A DNA stretch of 64,000 nt from Streptomyces chumphonensis (GCF_014779715.1 NZ_JACXYU010000006.1:240195-304194); one strand, 5' to 3'. Counted from the first letter of the stretch, positions 17,341 through 29,460 are shown. Program-made: numbers and translations. The notes: generated by a model not told the origin, from the letters alone.

Positions 17341-18862
17341 TCAGCCGCAGGGCACTTCTGGGAGCAGGCGCGGGCCTCGCCGCGGCGGCGGGTCCGCTCG
17401 CGGCCGTCCCGAGCGCGACCGCCCAGCCGCGTCGCTCCTCGGTCCCCTGGCACCGCCTGGAGAGCTGGCTCACCGGGGACGTCGTGCTCCCCGGTCAGGC
17501 GCAGTACGACCCGGCGCGTAAGCTCGCCACCGCCATGTTCGACACCATCCACCCGCAGGCCGTCGTCCTCGCGGAGAGCCCCCGCGACGTCAGCCGCACG
17601 CTGCGCTTCGCCCAGCACCACGGGCTGCACACGGCCGTCCGCAGTGGCGGCCACAACTACGGGGGCTGGTCCACCAGCGAGGGCCTGGTCATCAACATGA
17701 CCCGGATGAACGGCGTCCGGGCGTGCGGGCGCACGGCCAAGGTCGGCACCGGTGCGCAGGGCGTGGACATCGTCGAGCGACTCGCGCCGCACGGCGTCGC
17801 CGTGGCGGGCGGCTTCTGCCCGAGCGTGAGCCCCGGCGGGTTCATCACCGGCGGCGGCACGGGCTGGCAGTACCGCAAGTACGGGCCGGCCAGCGACCAG
17901 CTCGTCTCGGCGCGCGTCGTCCTGGCCGACGGACGGGTCGTGACGGCCTCCCGTGACTCCCACCCCGACCTGTACTGGGCGCTGCGCGGCGGCGGTGGCG
18001 GCAACTTCGGCGTCGTCACCCACTTCGAGGTCGAGGCCAACCCGATCACCCACGTCGGCCACTACGTCCTGACCTGGGACTGGGACGACGCCCCCGACGT
18101 CGTCCACGCCTACCTCCGCTGGGCCGAGCAGGCCTCCGGCGACCTGGCCTGCGGCGCCCTCCTGCGGCTGCCGGACGCCGCTCCGGGCAACCGGCCGACC
18201 GTCATCATCACCGGCGTCCACTTCGGCGGCGTCGCGAAGCTGGAGCGGGAGCTCGCCGAGCTGGTCTCGCTGGCGGGCACCTCCCCGGCGACCCGCGCGG
18301 TGGAGGAACTCTCCTACGAGCGGGCGATGATGCGGGTCTTCGGCTGCGAGGACCGCACCGTCGACGCCTGCCACCTCACCGGCAGCAACCCGGAGGCCGC
18401 GCTGCCGCGCCAGGCCTGGGTGAAGAACCGGGGCCGCATGTTCGACGCCAACCTCTCCCGGCAGGGCGTCACCGACCTGCTCACCGCGTACGAGGCGGAG
18501 CGCAGGGCGGGCCAGACGCGGATCGTCAGCCTCCTCGGGCTCGGCGCCCGCGCCAACCTGCCCGCGACCGGGGACACCGCCTGGGTCCACCGCGACGCGC
18601 TCTACAGCGCCACCTGCACCGTCTCGCTCGCCTCGGCCACGCCCCCCGCCGAGGAGCGGCAGGCCGCCCAGCACTGGCTCGACGGGATCTTCACCGCGAT
18701 CGACCCGCACTCCAACGGGCGCTCCTACGTCAACTTCCCCGACACCGCGCTGGAGAACTGGGCGGAGGCCTACTACGGGTCCAACCTGCCGCGCCTGCGG
18801 CAGGTCAAGCGCTCCTACGACCCGCACGGCTTCTTCCGGTTCCCCCAGTCCGTCCCCCTGCC

Positions 18863-18866
<4 letters not shown>
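17337..18866 (+). CDS. Tat-exported berberine-bridge-type FAD oxidase
   Basis: A 509-residue BBE-like oxidoreductase. The N-terminus reads S-R-R-A-L-L-G followed by a hydrophobic run and A-T-A near residue 29, a twin-arginine signal. The FAD-binding PP-loop region has R-S-G-G-H-N-Y-G-G-W-S near 103, where the His is the usual 8-alpha attachment site, and G-G-G-G-G-N-F-G-V-V-T near 220. The extreme C-terminus has Y-V-N-F-P-D and Y-D-P-x-x-F-F-R-F-P-Q-S, typical of the family. Such enzymes oxidise alcohols, amines or phenols with O2. Export implies that the last oxidative step may occur outside the membrane. ATG overlaps the pabC stop, with GGAAGGA upstream. Confidence 0.88.
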
Positions 18867-20976
<2,110 letters not shown>

Positions 20977-20980
<4 letters not shown>

Positions 20981-22374
20981 AGCACGTCGTGATCGTCGGC
21001 AACGGCATGGCCGGGCACCGGGTCGCCACGCGGGTGCACGCCGCGCGCCCCGAGTGGGACGTCACGGTGGTCGGGGCCGAGCCCCACGCCGCCTACAACC
21101 GCGTCCTGCTGACGAACCTCCTGGCCGGACGACCGGACGCCGAACGCCTCACCCTGCCCTGGCCCGACGGCCTCCCCGCCCCGCTGACCGGCCACCGCGC
21201 CACGGCCATCGACCGCGCCGCGCGCTCGGTCGTCCTCGCCGACGGCCGCGAGCTGCGCTGGGACCGCCTCGTGCTGGCGACCGGCGCGAACCCCGTCCTG
21301 CCCCCGGTCAAGGGGCTCGTCTCGGACGACGGCCACCTCCACCCGGACGCCGTCGCCTTCCGCACCCTGGACGACTGCCGCCGCATCGCGGACCTGGCCT
21401 CCCGGCGGCGGCGCGCCATCGTCCTCGGCGGCGGGCTGCTCGGCCTGGAGGCCGCCCGCGGGCTGGCCGCCCGGGGCCTGGAGGTACACGTCGTGCACGC
21501 CATGGGCCACCTCATGGAGCGCCAGCTCGACCCCGGCGCGGGCGCCGCGCTCGCCGGAGCCCTCGCCGAGCTCGGCGTCACCTGCTGGACGGGGGCCCAG
21601 GCCGCGCGCGTGCTCGGCGGCGGCCGGATGCGCGGCCTCGTCCTCGCCGACGGCCGGCACGTCCCCGGCGACTTCCTCGTCGTCTCCTGCGGCGCCCGCC
21701 CCGACACCCAGCTCGCGGCCGCCGCCGGCCTGACCACGGCGCGCGGCGTCGTCGTGGACGACCACCTGCGCACCAGTGCGCCGGACGTCTACGCCGTCGG
21801 CGACTGCGCCGAGCACCGGGGTGTCGCCCACGGCCTCGTGGAACCCGCCTGGGAACAGGCCCGCATCGCCGCCGAGGCCCTCACCGACGGCGACCCCGGC
21901 CCCGGTTACACCGGCTCCGCGCCCCTCACCCGGCTCAAGGCCGAGGGCCTCGACCTGGCCGCCATGGGTGACGTGGAGGCCGAGGAGGCGCACCCCGACG
22001 CCGAGGTCCTGCACTTCTCCCACTCGGGCCGACACGTCTACCAGCGGATCGTCGTGCGCGGAGAGCGCGTCGTCGGGGCCGTCCTGCTCGGCGACGCCGC
22101 ACCGGCGGGCCCGCTCTCGCGTCTCTACCTGACCGGAGCCCGCATACCGCTGGACCGCCGGCTGCTCCTCTTCCCCGGCCTCGCCGCCGGAGCGCAGGAC
22201 ACCGAGCCGTCCGACGCGGTCGTCTGCCGGTGTGCCCACGTGACCGCCGAGGCCATCCGGCGCAGCCGGAGCGAAGGGGCCAGGGACACGGCCGACGTCG
22301 CCCGACGGACCCACGCGACCACCGGCTGCGGAGGCTGCCGCTCCGCCGTGGAACGCCTGCTCACCGAGGGCTGA
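20977..22374 (+). CDS. nasB: NAD(P)/FAD-dependent oxidoreductase with BFD-like [2Fe-2S] tail (nitrate reductase electron donor)
   Basis: A 465-residue flavoprotein. The N-terminal FAD motif is G-N-G-M-A-G, the NAD(P) motif is G-G-G-L-L-G-L-E near residue 149, and a second FAD motif is D-V-Y-A-V-G-D near 268. The C-terminus carries C-R-C and, about 32 residues later, C-G-G-C, a BFD-like iron-sulfur domain seen in NirB/NasB proteins. It most likely passes electrons from NAD(P)H to the nitrate reductase encoded just upstream; the GTG start overlaps the nasA stop. A nitrite reductase large subunit is excluded by length: the sulfite/nitrite reductase domains are absent. Confidence 0.8.
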
Positions 22375-22391
22375 ACCGCCCCCGAAAGCCC

Positions 22392-22411
22392 GTCCCGACG
22401 CCCCGTCGGAC
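22392..22411 (+). terminator. Hairpin after nasB
   Basis: GTCCCGACG can pair with CGTCGGAC with one bulged C, 18 nt past the nasB stop. A modest candidate for the end of the transcript. Confidence 0.4.
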
Positions 22412-22750
22412 GACCCCGGCGACCACCCCCGTACCCGTGTGGGGGAACGGGATCCGGGATGTCTTGACAACGCCCGAACCCCCAGCTCACAGTGGGCGTC
22501 ACGGACCCCTGCGACGCCATCATCCGCGTTCCTCCGGTGTCCCGGCGCTACGTGTTATCGGTCGTGCGGACTCTTCCGCCCCCTCGGGCTCCTCAGCCTG
22601 CTCGTGAACGTTTTCGGCTCCCACGCGAGCCGACCTTCGTGACCCCGAAAGGAACCTCCTCGCTGTGCCCCCGGGCCGACGGCGTACGCGCCGACCGGGG
22701 CACCGGCGTCGATCTCGTGCTGCTCAGTGGCTGGAAAGGGTGAGTGCCCC
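22412..22750. other. Intergenic, promoter region of the dehydrogenase gene
   Basis: About 340 bases without a recognisable gene. It should hold the promoter for the dehydrogenase at 22751. A GTGAC motif at 22639 followed by AGGAAC gives only half of a GlnR-like pattern. Confidence 0.4.
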
Positions 22751-24022
22751 GTGCTGGAAACCGTTGTCGAGACCCCTCTTCAGGCCCGCGATCAGCCGTA
22801 TCTGGAGATCACCTGGCACGACCCGGAGACCACCGCCCGAGGCCACGTCGTGATCGACCGGCTGATCACCGGCATCGCCACCGGCGGGCTGCGCATGCGG
22901 CCGGGCTGCACCCGCGACGAGGTCGCGGCGCTCGCGCGGGAGATGACGCTGAAGATGGGCGTCTTCGACCTCCACGTCGGCGGCGCCAAGGGCGGCATCG
23001 ACTTCGACCCCGCCGACCCGAGGGCCGAGTCCGTCCGGGAGCGCTTCCTGCAGGCCGTCCGGCCGCTCCTCGAACGCTTCTGGGTGACGGCGGGCGACCT
23101 CGGCACCCCGCAGGACCAGCTCGACCGGGCCTTCGTCCGCATCGGCCTGGGCGACACCTCCCTGCACGCCGCCATGGTCCGTGCCCCCGACGAGGCGGAC
23201 GCGCGCTCCCGCGTCCGCCAGGCGTTCACCGCCCGCACCGACGGGCTGCTCCTGGGCGAACTCATCGGCGGCTACGGCGTCGCCGAGGCGGCGCTGGCTG
23301 CCCTGGAACAGCGGCGCGTCCCGGCCGCCTCCGCCCGCGCGGCCGTGCAGGGCTTCGGCGCCATGGGCGGCTCCACGGCCCTCTACCTCGCCCGCGCCGG
23401 GGTGACGGTCGTCGGAATCACCGACGCCCGCGGTCTCGTCCTCAACACCTCCCGCGGCCTGGACGTGGAGGCCCTGCTGGCCGCCCGCAGCCCGTCCGGC
23501 GTGATCGACCGGACGGTGCTTCGGGAGGACGACGTCGAGTGCCCCGGCGACGCGTGGCTGGGCCTGGACGTGGACGTGCTGGTCCCCGCCGCCGTGTCCT
23601 ACACGATCACCGCCGACAACTGCGACCTCATCACGGCCCCGCTCGTCGTGGAGGCCGCCAACGTGCCGACCACCCCCGAGGCCGAGCAGCGCCTGCTGGG
23701 GCGCGGCGTGACCGTCGTCCCCGACTTCGTCGCCAACACCGGTGCCGCCGCCGGGGCCTGGTGGGTCATCCTGGGCGAGGTGATCAGCCCCTCCGGCGCC
23801 TGCAGCCGGCTGTCCGCGCAGATGCGCCCCCTCGTCCAGGGCCTCCTGGAACGCGCCGACGCCCTGGGCGTCCCCGTCCGGACCGAGGCGACCCACCTGG
23901 CCCACGAGAACGCCGGACGCCTCGTGCACGAGTACGGCGGAGCGGTCGCGTTCCGGGGCCTCTTCCCCGAGTTCGGGGAGGAGCGCCACATGGCCCACCA
24001 GGAAGCGGGCCCCGCCGCCTGA
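22751..24022 (+). CDS. Glutamate/leucine/phenylalanine/valine dehydrogenase-family protein
   Basis: A 423-residue amino-acid dehydrogenase of the Glu/Leu/Phe/Val family. The substrate-binding region has G-G-L-R-M-R-P-G near residue 40, M-T-L-K-M-G (catalytic-type lysine) near 65 and G-G-A-K-G-G-I near 77. The dinucleotide fold G-F-G-A-M-G lies near 200, and N-V-P-T-T-P-E-A-E near 300. The family interconverts amino acids and 2-oxo acids with ammonia and NAD(P). Its place after nitrate reductase suits nitrogen assimilation. The GTG at 22751 was chosen because GGAAAGGG precedes it at about 10 nt; a GTG at 22727 is possible. Glutamate specificity is not certain. Confidence 0.85.
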   Translation: MLETVVETPLQARDQPYLEITWHDPETTARGHVVIDRLITGIATGGLRMRPGCTRDEVAALAREMTLKMGVFDLHVGGAKGGIDFDPADPRAESVRERFLQAVRPLLERFWVTAGDLGTPQDQLDRAFVRIGLGDTSLHAAMVRAPDEADARSRVRQAFTARTDGLLLGELIGGYGVAEAALAALEQRRVPAASARAAVQGFGAMGGSTALYLARAGVTVVGITDARGLVLNTSRGLDVEALLAARSPSGVIDRTVLREDDVECPGDAWLGLDVDVLVPAAVSYTITADNCDLITAPLVVEAANVPTTPEAEQRLLGRGVTVVPDFVANTGAAAGAWWVILGEVISPSGACSRLSAQMRPLVQGLLERADALGVPVRTEATHLAHENAGRLVHEYGGAVAFRGLFPEFGEERHMAHQEAGPAA

Positions 24023-24043
24023 CCACGCCGCCCGAGGCGGACG

Positions 24044-24083
24044 CCCGGCCCCGCACCGCCGCAACGGCGGGCGCGGGGCCGGG
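24044..24083. terminator. Strong GC-rich stem-loop between the dehydrogenase and the kinase
   Basis: CCCGGCCCCGC pairs with GCGGGGCCGGG, continued after a small bulge by CCGCCG/CGGCGG closing a CAA loop. No U tract, as is common for actinobacterial terminators. Confidence 0.7.
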
Positions 24084-24120
24084 ACCGCCGTGCTGAGGGC
24101 CCTCTCGTAGCATCCCTTCC

Positions 24121-25788
24121 ATGACGCAGGGGGAGCCCGGCAGACGGGTCATCGACGGGCGCTTCGCACTGGAGGCACGCCTCGGGGGCGGCGGCATGGG
24201 CACGGTGTGGCGGGCACGCGACCTCGTGCTGGACCGGGCCGTGGCGCTGAAGGAGGTCCGGCCCTCCGACCCGGACCTCGCCGAGTACGACCCCGACGCG
24301 GCGGCGACGCTGCGCGCCCGAGTGCTGCGGGAGGCCCGGGCGCTGGCCCGCGTCGACCATCCGCACGTCGTCACCGTCCACCACGTCGTGGACGGCGCCG
24401 ATCACCACTACCCCTGGCTCGTCCTGGAACTCGTCACCGGGGGCTCCCTGGCCGAGCGGCTGGCCCGCGGCCCGCTGACCCCCGACGCGGCGGCCCGCCT
24501 CGGCCGCGAGGTGCTCTCCGGACTGCGGGCCGCCCACGCGGCCGGCGTCCAGCACCGCGACGTCAAACCCGCCAACGTCCTCCTGCGGCCGGACGGGCGC
24601 GCCGTCCTGACCGACTTCGGCATCGCCGCCGTCCGCGAGGCGACGGCGCTCACCGCCACCGGCTCCGTCATCGGCACGCCCGACTACATGGCCCCCGAGC
24701 GCATCTCCGGCTCACCGGGCGGACCCGCCGCCGACCTGTGGTCGCTGGCGATGATGCTCTACGTCGCCGTGGAGGGCGCCCATCCGCTGCGCCGCTCCAG
24801 CACCCTCGCCACCCTGGCGGCCGTCCTGAACGAGGAACTGCCGCCGCCCGCCCAGGCCGGGCCGCTGACGCCCGCCCTGAACGCCGTCCTCCGCAGGGAC
24901 CCGGCCGCGCGGCCCTCCGCCGCCGCGCTGGACGACCTCCTCGCGGCGGCCGAGCAGGCACGTCCGGGCCCGCCGCCCGTCCCCGCCCCGCCCGCCCCGG
25001 CCGCCCCGGCCGCCCCGGCCGCCCCGGCCGACGAGGACACCCCCACCTCCTACCCCCTCGCCCCACCGGCCTCCCCGCCGACCGCGCCTGTGCCGGTCGG
25101 CCGTGGCCGTGCCCGGCGTCTCGCGTGGAACATCGCCCTCCCCGCCGCCGCGCTGACCGGCGGCGTCCTGTGGGCCGTCGCGTCGTGGGGGGATGCCGGC
25201 AGCGGCGACCCGGCGGCCAGGGCGCCCGGCCCCTCCGCCGGGCCCCACACCCCCGCCTCCGGCACTCCGGAGCCGGGTGCGGGGACGGCCGAGCCCACCG
25301 GGACCGCCCGTCCGGCCCGGGATTCGGCGGCGGACCTCCTCACCCCGGACGGCGTCCGCACCGCCGTGGCCGCGCTCAAGGAGGCGACCGGCACCGACCG
25401 GATGAGCTCCTTCACCGTGTACGCCGAGCACGTCTCGGCGAACGTCATGGTCGACGGCAGCGACAGCCGCTACGACAGCTGGACCTACCGCACCGCCACC
25501 GGCGCGGAGAAGGGCATCATCCGCGGCTCGGTGAGCGCGACGGAGAGCCCCTTCAGCATCGACGACCTCGACTGGGACACCCTCCCCGCGCTGCTGAGGA
25601 CGGCCGAGGACCGGCTGGGCGTCGAGGACGTCACCGTCCGCTACGCCACCGTGCGGGCCCCCGACCCGACGTTCGAGACCCCGTTGGGCCTCGCCGTCTA
25701 CCTCACCAACGACTACCACGAGGTGGGCTACCTGGAGGCGGACCCGCAGGGCCGCGTCACCCGCGTGATGCCCAACGAGACCGACTGA
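24121..25788 (+). CDS. Membrane Ser/Thr protein kinase (PknB-like)
   Basis: A 555-residue Hanks-type kinase. The glycine loop G-G-G-G-M-G-T-V lies at about 21-28, the lysine in A-L-K-E-V near 42, the catalytic loop H-R-D-V-K-P-A-N near 141, D-F-G near 162 and the A-P-E motif near 187. A Pro/Ala-rich juxtamembrane stretch (about 280-320) leads to one membrane helix near 335-355. The outside part starts with a Thr/Ser/Pro/Gly linker and ends in a roughly 150-residue domain with no PASTA repeats. This external domain resembles LppX/LprG-like lipid-binding folds only in general feel; I do not assign it. Its signal is unknown. Confidence 0.9.
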   Translation: MTQGEPGRRVIDGRFALEARLGGGGMGTVWRARDLVLDRAVALKEVRPSDPDLAEYDPDAAATLRARVLREARALARVDHPHVVTVHHVVDGADHHYPWLVLELVTGGSLAERLARGPLTPDAAARLGREVLSGLRAAHAAGVQHRDVKPANVLLRPDGRAVLTDFGIAAVREATALTATGSVIGTPDYMAPERISGSPGGPAADLWSLAMMLYVAVEGAHPLRRSSTLATLAAVLNEELPPPAQAGPLTPALNAVLRRDPAARPSAAALDDLLAAAEQARPGPPPVPAPPAPAAPAAPAAPADEDTPTSYPLAPPASPPTAPVPVGRGRARRLAWNIALPAAALTGGVLWAVASWGDAGSGDPAARAPGPSAGPHTPASGTPEPGAGTAEPTGTARPARDSAADLLTPDGVRTAVAALKEATGTDRMSSFTVYAEHVSANVMVDGSDSRYDSWTYRTATGAEKGIIRGSVSATESPFSIDDLDWDTLPALLRTAEDRLGVEDVTVRYATVRAPDPTFETPLGLAVYLTNDYHEVGYLEADPQGRVTRVMPNETD

Positions 25789-25809
25789 CGCCGCGGACCC
25801 GGGCGTCCG

Positions 25810-27705
25810 TCAGCGGTCCTGCGACAGGGCCAGCAACTCGGCGAACGTCCCGTCGGCACGGACGAGATCGTCGTAGTGCCCCTGCTCGGTGACGCGGCCG
25901 TGCTCCATCACGACGACGTGGTCCGCGAGCCGGGTGTTCTCCAGCCGGTGGGTGACCACGATGGTGACGCGGTCGGCGGCGACGGCCTTGATCCGCTCGA
26001 AGATCCGGTGCTCGCCGCGCGGGTCCATCTGGGAGGTGGGCTCGTCCAGGATCAGCAGTTCGGACCGCCGGTACAGCGCGCGGGCACAGGCGACGCGCTG
26101 CCACTGGCCCCCGGAGAACTCCGACCCGCCGAAGACGTCGCGGGCCAGGAGGGTGTCCAGGCCGGCCGGCAGCTCCTCGACGGCCTCGCGCAGCCCGGCC
26201 ACGTCGACCGCCTCCCACACCGGCCCGTCGTCATGCGTCCGGGGCTGGCCGAGGGTGACGTTCTCCCGCACCCGCAGCGGCCACTGGGCGAAGATCTGCG
26301 GCACCAGGCCGGTGCGCGCCCACACCGTCCCCGGGTCGATGTCGGCGAGGTCGGTGCCGTTCCAGGTGACCCTGCCCCGGTCGGGCAGGTAGACCCCGGT
26401 GAGCAGCCGGGTCAGCGTCGACTTGCCCGAGCCGTTCGCCCCGACGATCGCGAGGATCTGTCCGCGCCTCAGGGTGAGGGAGACGCCGTCCACGGCCGGT
26501 CGGCTCCTACCGGGATAGCGGTAGACGACCTCCTCCACCCGGATCTCCTCCGCCGGGCCGGTGAGGGCGGCCCGGCCGCGTCGCGGGGCCCGTGCCACGG
26601 CGTCGTCGAGGAACGCCTGCATGTCGCTCAGGTACAGGCTGGTGTGGAAGACGGCCGCCCCGCTGACGACCACCCCGGAGAGCGCGGCCAGCGTGGTCTG
26701 CACGGCGATGACGGCGGTGGCGGCGACGGCCAGGTCGACTCGGCCCGTCACGGCCAGCCAGCCCAGCGCGCCCCACGCGGCGACGAGGAACACCCCGCCG
26801 GCCAGTGAGGACAGCAGCGCGATGCGCAAGGTCCGGGGCGTGCCGGCCAGCGTCCGCCGGTCGCAGCGGTCGGACAGGGACCGGTACCAGAACACCAGGT
26901 AGTCCGTCATCGAGTTGGCACGGACCTCGTCGGCGTACTTCGACGTGGTGGCCCACCAGCGCATCATGCCGCGCACGTTGCGGTCGGCGATGTTGGCGTA
27001 GTGGATCTCGTAGTCCACCCGCGCGGTCAGGACGGCGCCGGCACCGGCCGGGAGCACGGCCAGCAGGAGCAGCGGCAGCATCAGCACGTTGAGCACCGAC
27101 AGGACCCCGGCCGCCGTGACCATGCGGATCAGCGCGGAGCTGAACCGCTGCGCGTCGGCCACCATGAACTGCGCGCGGATCACCCCCATCTCGGCGGCCT
27201 CCTGACGGTCCACGAACCCGTCCTCCGCGTAGGCGGCGGCCTCCACCCGGCACACCGCCTCGACCAGCGCGCTGTCCGTCTCGGTGACGAGCCGGGGCGT
27301 GATGCGCCGCTCGGCGTAGGTGGCCACCGCCCCCGCCCCCCGGCCCAGCGCGGCGGCGAGCGCCATTACCAGCAGCGCGGGTAGCGCCCCGTGCAGCCGC
27401 TCGGCTACCGGACCGGCCCCGAGCAGCGGCCCCATGGCGCGGGCGGTCGCGGTGAGCAGGACGGCCGCCGCGACGCCCGTCACGACCTGGCAGCCGAGCA
27501 GGATCTGCACGGCCCGTCGGTCCGTGCGCCACGCCAGCCGGCCGATCCGCCCCAGCACGGCAGGGATCTGCGCGCACATCCGCCGGAAGGAGACCTCGGC
27601 GAGCGGATTGACGGAGTACCGCCCGGTGTAGGTGATCTCCGCCGGGGGCGGCGGAGGCACGGCTTCCGGCTTCTCGTGCACAGCGGTCGAGGTCAACGTG
27701 GTCAC
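25810..27705 (-). CDS. ABC exporter, fused permease and ATPase
   Basis: A 631-residue half-transporter. The membrane domain (about 60-350) has several hydrophobic helices. The ATPase domain has Walker A G-A-N-G-S-G-K-S-T near 430, the signature S-G-G-Q-W-Q-R near 540 and Walker B L-L-I-L-D-E-P-T-S near 560. The architecture is that of dimeric exporters of peptides or small molecules. The GTG start at 27705 gives a normal length; the longer frame to 28269 reads into the neighbouring gene. It converges on the kinase gene, with 21 nt between stops. No precursor peptide gene was found next to it, so the cargo is unknown. Confidence 0.88.
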   Translation of the reverse strand: MTTLTSTAVHEKPEAVPPPPPAEITYTGRYSVNPLAEVSFRRMCAQIPAVLGRIGRLAWRTDRRAVQILLGCQVVTGVAAAVLLTATARAMGPLLGAGPVAERLHGALPALLVMALAAALGRGAGAVATYAERRITPRLVTETDSALVEAVCRVEAAAYAEDGFVDRQEAAEMGVIRAQFMVADAQRFSSALIRMVTAAGVLSVLNVLMLPLLLLAVLPAGAGAVLTARVDYEIHYANIADRNVRGMMRWWATTSKYADEVRANSMTDYLVFWYRSLSDRCDRRTLAGTPRTLRIALLSSLAGGVFLVAAWGALGWLAVTGRVDLAVAATAVIAVQTTLAALSGVVVSGAAVFHTSLYLSDMQAFLDDAVARAPRRGRAALTGPAEEIRVEEVVYRYPGRSRPAVDGVSLTLRRGQILAIVGANGSGKSTLTRLLTGVYLPDRGRVTWNGTDLADIDPGTVWARTGLVPQIFAQWPLRVRENVTLGQPRTHDDGPVWEAVDVAGLREAVEELPAGLDTLLARDVFGGSEFSGGQWQRVACARALYRRSELLILDEPTSQMDPRGEHRIFERIKAVAADRVTIVVTHRLENTRLADHVVVMEHGRVTEQGHYDDLVRADGTFAELLALSQDR

Positions 27706-27943
27706 CCCTGACGGTCGTCCAGCGCGGTCGAGGGGCCCAACGAGCCTGCCCGGGATGTCGAACTGATGTGTTTCGGTCAGCCTCCGAACCCCGAAACCCC
27801 ACGCGTGTCGACTCCTGCACCCACCACCCACCCCACTCCCGCAACGCCCCCGCGTCGCCCTCCATGGCCGGAACGTACCTACTCGGCGCGGGCCACGTGT
27901 GCAGGCACCCTGCTCCCACGAGGGTCCCGGCGACGGTTGAGGG

Positions 27944-28732
27944 TCAGGCGTGCGCCCTCCAGTCCCGGTCCAGGCGTGCGGTGAGTCCGGCGGCGGCGAA
28001 GGCCGCCTCCAACTCGCCCCGGCCCTCGGTGAAATGGGCCCAACCGTCGTGGTGAACCGGGACGACACGGCGGGCGTCCAGAATCCGGGCGGCCTCGGCG
28101 GCCTGCGCGCTGTCCAGGACGAGCAGCCCGCCGCCGAAGAGCACGGGGAAGCGGGGGGCGCCGGCGAACAGGAGGGCGGTGTCCACCGGGGCGAAGCGCT
28201 CGGCGGTCTCCCTGACCGCGTCGAGGGAGGCGTTGTCACCGCTGACGTAGACCGTCGGCAGCCCCGCACCGGTCAGGACGAAGCCGACGACCTGCCCGGT
28301 GAAGGGCTCGACGTCCGCGCGCGGTCCGGGCCCGTGGACGGCGGGTACGGCGGTCACGCTGAGGGTGCCGCCGCCAGGCCGATCCAGTGCGACCGCCTCC
28401 CAGTCGGACAGGCCCCGGGCCCGCTCCCCGAGGCGTTCGCCGCCACCGGGCGTGGTCAGGGTGAGAGGGACATCGGCGAGCAGGGCCCGGCCGGAGGTGT
28501 CGAGGTTGTCGGCGTGCTCGTCGTGGGAGAGCAGGACCACGTCGATCGGGCCGAGATCGGCGGGGGTGGCGGTGGCGGGGGCCGTCTTGGTCAGGGTGGG
28601 CCCGGCCGAGGGGTACTCGCCGGGGCCGTCGAAGGTCGGGTCGGTCAGGAAGCGCAGGCCGCCGTACTCGAACAGGGCGGTCGGGCCCCCGAGCGTGCGG
28701 ACCGGGAACTGATCGGCGTCGGGATGGGACAT
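27944..28732 (-). CDS. MBL-fold metallo-hydrolase (UlaG/RomA-like)
   Basis: A 262-residue beta-lactamase-like protein. The metal motif is variant, S-H-D-E-H-A-D-N near residue 72, followed by V-H-G-P-G near 132, V-S-G-D-N-A near 168 and a final V-P-V-H-H-D-G-W near 228. The D-E-H-A-D form is seen in UlaG-like hydrolases. The ATG at 28732 is preceded by GGAGA at the right distance; a GTG at 28750 lies upstream of that site. It is divergent from a CGNR-type regulator, which probably controls it. Confidence 0.82.
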   Translation of the reverse strand: MSHPDADQFPVRTLGGPTALFEYGGLRFLTDPTFDGPGEYPSAGPTLTKTAPATATPADLGPIDVVLLSHDEHADNLDTSGRALLADVPLTLTTPGGGERLGERARGLSDWEAVALDRPGGGTLSVTAVPAVHGPGPRADVEPFTGQVVGFVLTGAGLPTVYVSGDNASLDAVRETAERFAPVDTALLFAGAPRFPVLFGGGLLVLDSAQAAEAARILDARRVVPVHHDGWAHFTEGRGELEAAFAAAGLTARLDRDWRAHA

Positions 28733-28765
28733 CACGTCTCCGTTTCTCACGAAAGAAGCGAGTGT

Positions 28766-28813
28766 TTAGCGTGATGTGAGGCTAAGCGGGTTTCACGGAA
28801 AAGCGCAAGCGCT
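28766..28813. promoter_or_regulatory. Divergent promoter with two inverted repeats
   Basis: TTAGC (28766-28770) and GCTAA (28781-28785) are inverted with a 10-nt spacer, and AGCGC/GCGCT (28802-28813) is inverted with a 2-nt spacer just before the start of the CGNR gene. Candidate operators for the CGNR protein over both genes. Confidence 0.4.
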
Positions 28814-28816
28814 ACC

Positions 28817-29434
28817 ATGAGAGGCATGGACGACGCCCCGGCTCCCGACCCGGCGCGGCCTCCGTTGCCGCCGGCGCCGGGTGCCGACCGTTACCGCTCC
28901 CTCGACTTCGCCGACACCGCCGCGACCCTGCCCGCCGAGCAGAGCTACGACCTGCTCGCCACCCCCGCGACCGCCATGCACTGGCTCGCCGCCCACGACC
29001 TGATCGCCCCCGACGTGCGGCTGTACGAGGTGTGCGCCCAGCGGTTGCGCACCCTGCGCACTCACGTACGCGCCCTGCTCGCCGCCCGCGCCGACGGCAC
29101 CGTCCCGCCCGAGGAGTCCCTGCGCGCGGTGAACGAGGCCCTCACGGCCGTACCGACCGCACCTCTCCTCACCTGGGGCGAATCCCGGGGGCCGGGCCGC
29201 GTCCGGGCGCATCCGACCGACCGGGCCGTCAACCACGCCTTGGCGACCCTCGCATCCGACACCGCCGACCTGCTCACCGGCTCCGACGCCGACATCCTCG
29301 CCGTCTGCGGATCCGCCCCCTGCGACCGGTTCCTCCTGCGCACGCACGGCAGGCGCCACTGGTGCTCCACGCGCTGTGGCGACCGTGTCCGCGCCGCGCG
29401 CGCCTACGCCCGCCGCACCGCCACCCGGCCCTGA
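28817..29434 (+). CDS. CGNR zinc-finger (ABATE-type) regulator
   Basis: A 205-residue protein. The N-terminal two thirds is a helical ABATE-like stress-sensing domain with the L-D-F-A-D-T strand and an R-x-L-R-x-x-V-R-A-L-L segment. The C-terminus is a treble-clef zinc finger: C-G-S-A-P-C-D-R-F near residue 160, R-R-H-W-C-S near 182 and C-G-D-R-V-R-A-A-R, the CGNR motif with Asn replaced by Asp. Members are DNA-binding regulators, often adjacent to and controlling the gene facing them. Start at 28817 or 28826; neither has a strong ribosome site. Confidence 0.82.
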   Translation: MRGMDDAPAPDPARPPLPPAPGADRYRSLDFADTAATLPAEQSYDLLATPATAMHWLAAHDLIAPDVRLYEVCAQRLRTLRTHVRALLAARADGTVPPEESLRAVNEALTAVPTAPLLTWGESRGPGRVRAHPTDRAVNHALATLASDTADLLTGSDADILAVCGSAPCDRFLLRTHGRRHWCSTRCGDRVRAARAYARRTATRP

Positions 29435-29460
29435 CGCGCCCCGCCGCCCGACGGCGCCTC

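Noticed and set aside
22639..22656. GlnR-like box before the dehydrogenase gene
   Set aside because: GTGAC is present, but the second half is AGGAAC at the wrong spacing for a GTNAC-N6-GAAAC site, and no second pair follows.
25785..25813. CTGACG/CGTCAG inverted repeat between the converging kinase and ABC genes
   Set aside because: The arms are just the two stop-codon contexts facing each other; six base pairs with a 17-nt loop is weak for a terminator.
27706..27943. Possible precursor peptide for the ABC exporter, from an ATG at about 27861 on the minus strand
   Set aside because: The frame has no leader/core character, no ribosome site and runs on into a shadow frame of the transporter gene. 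No modification enzyme is nearby.
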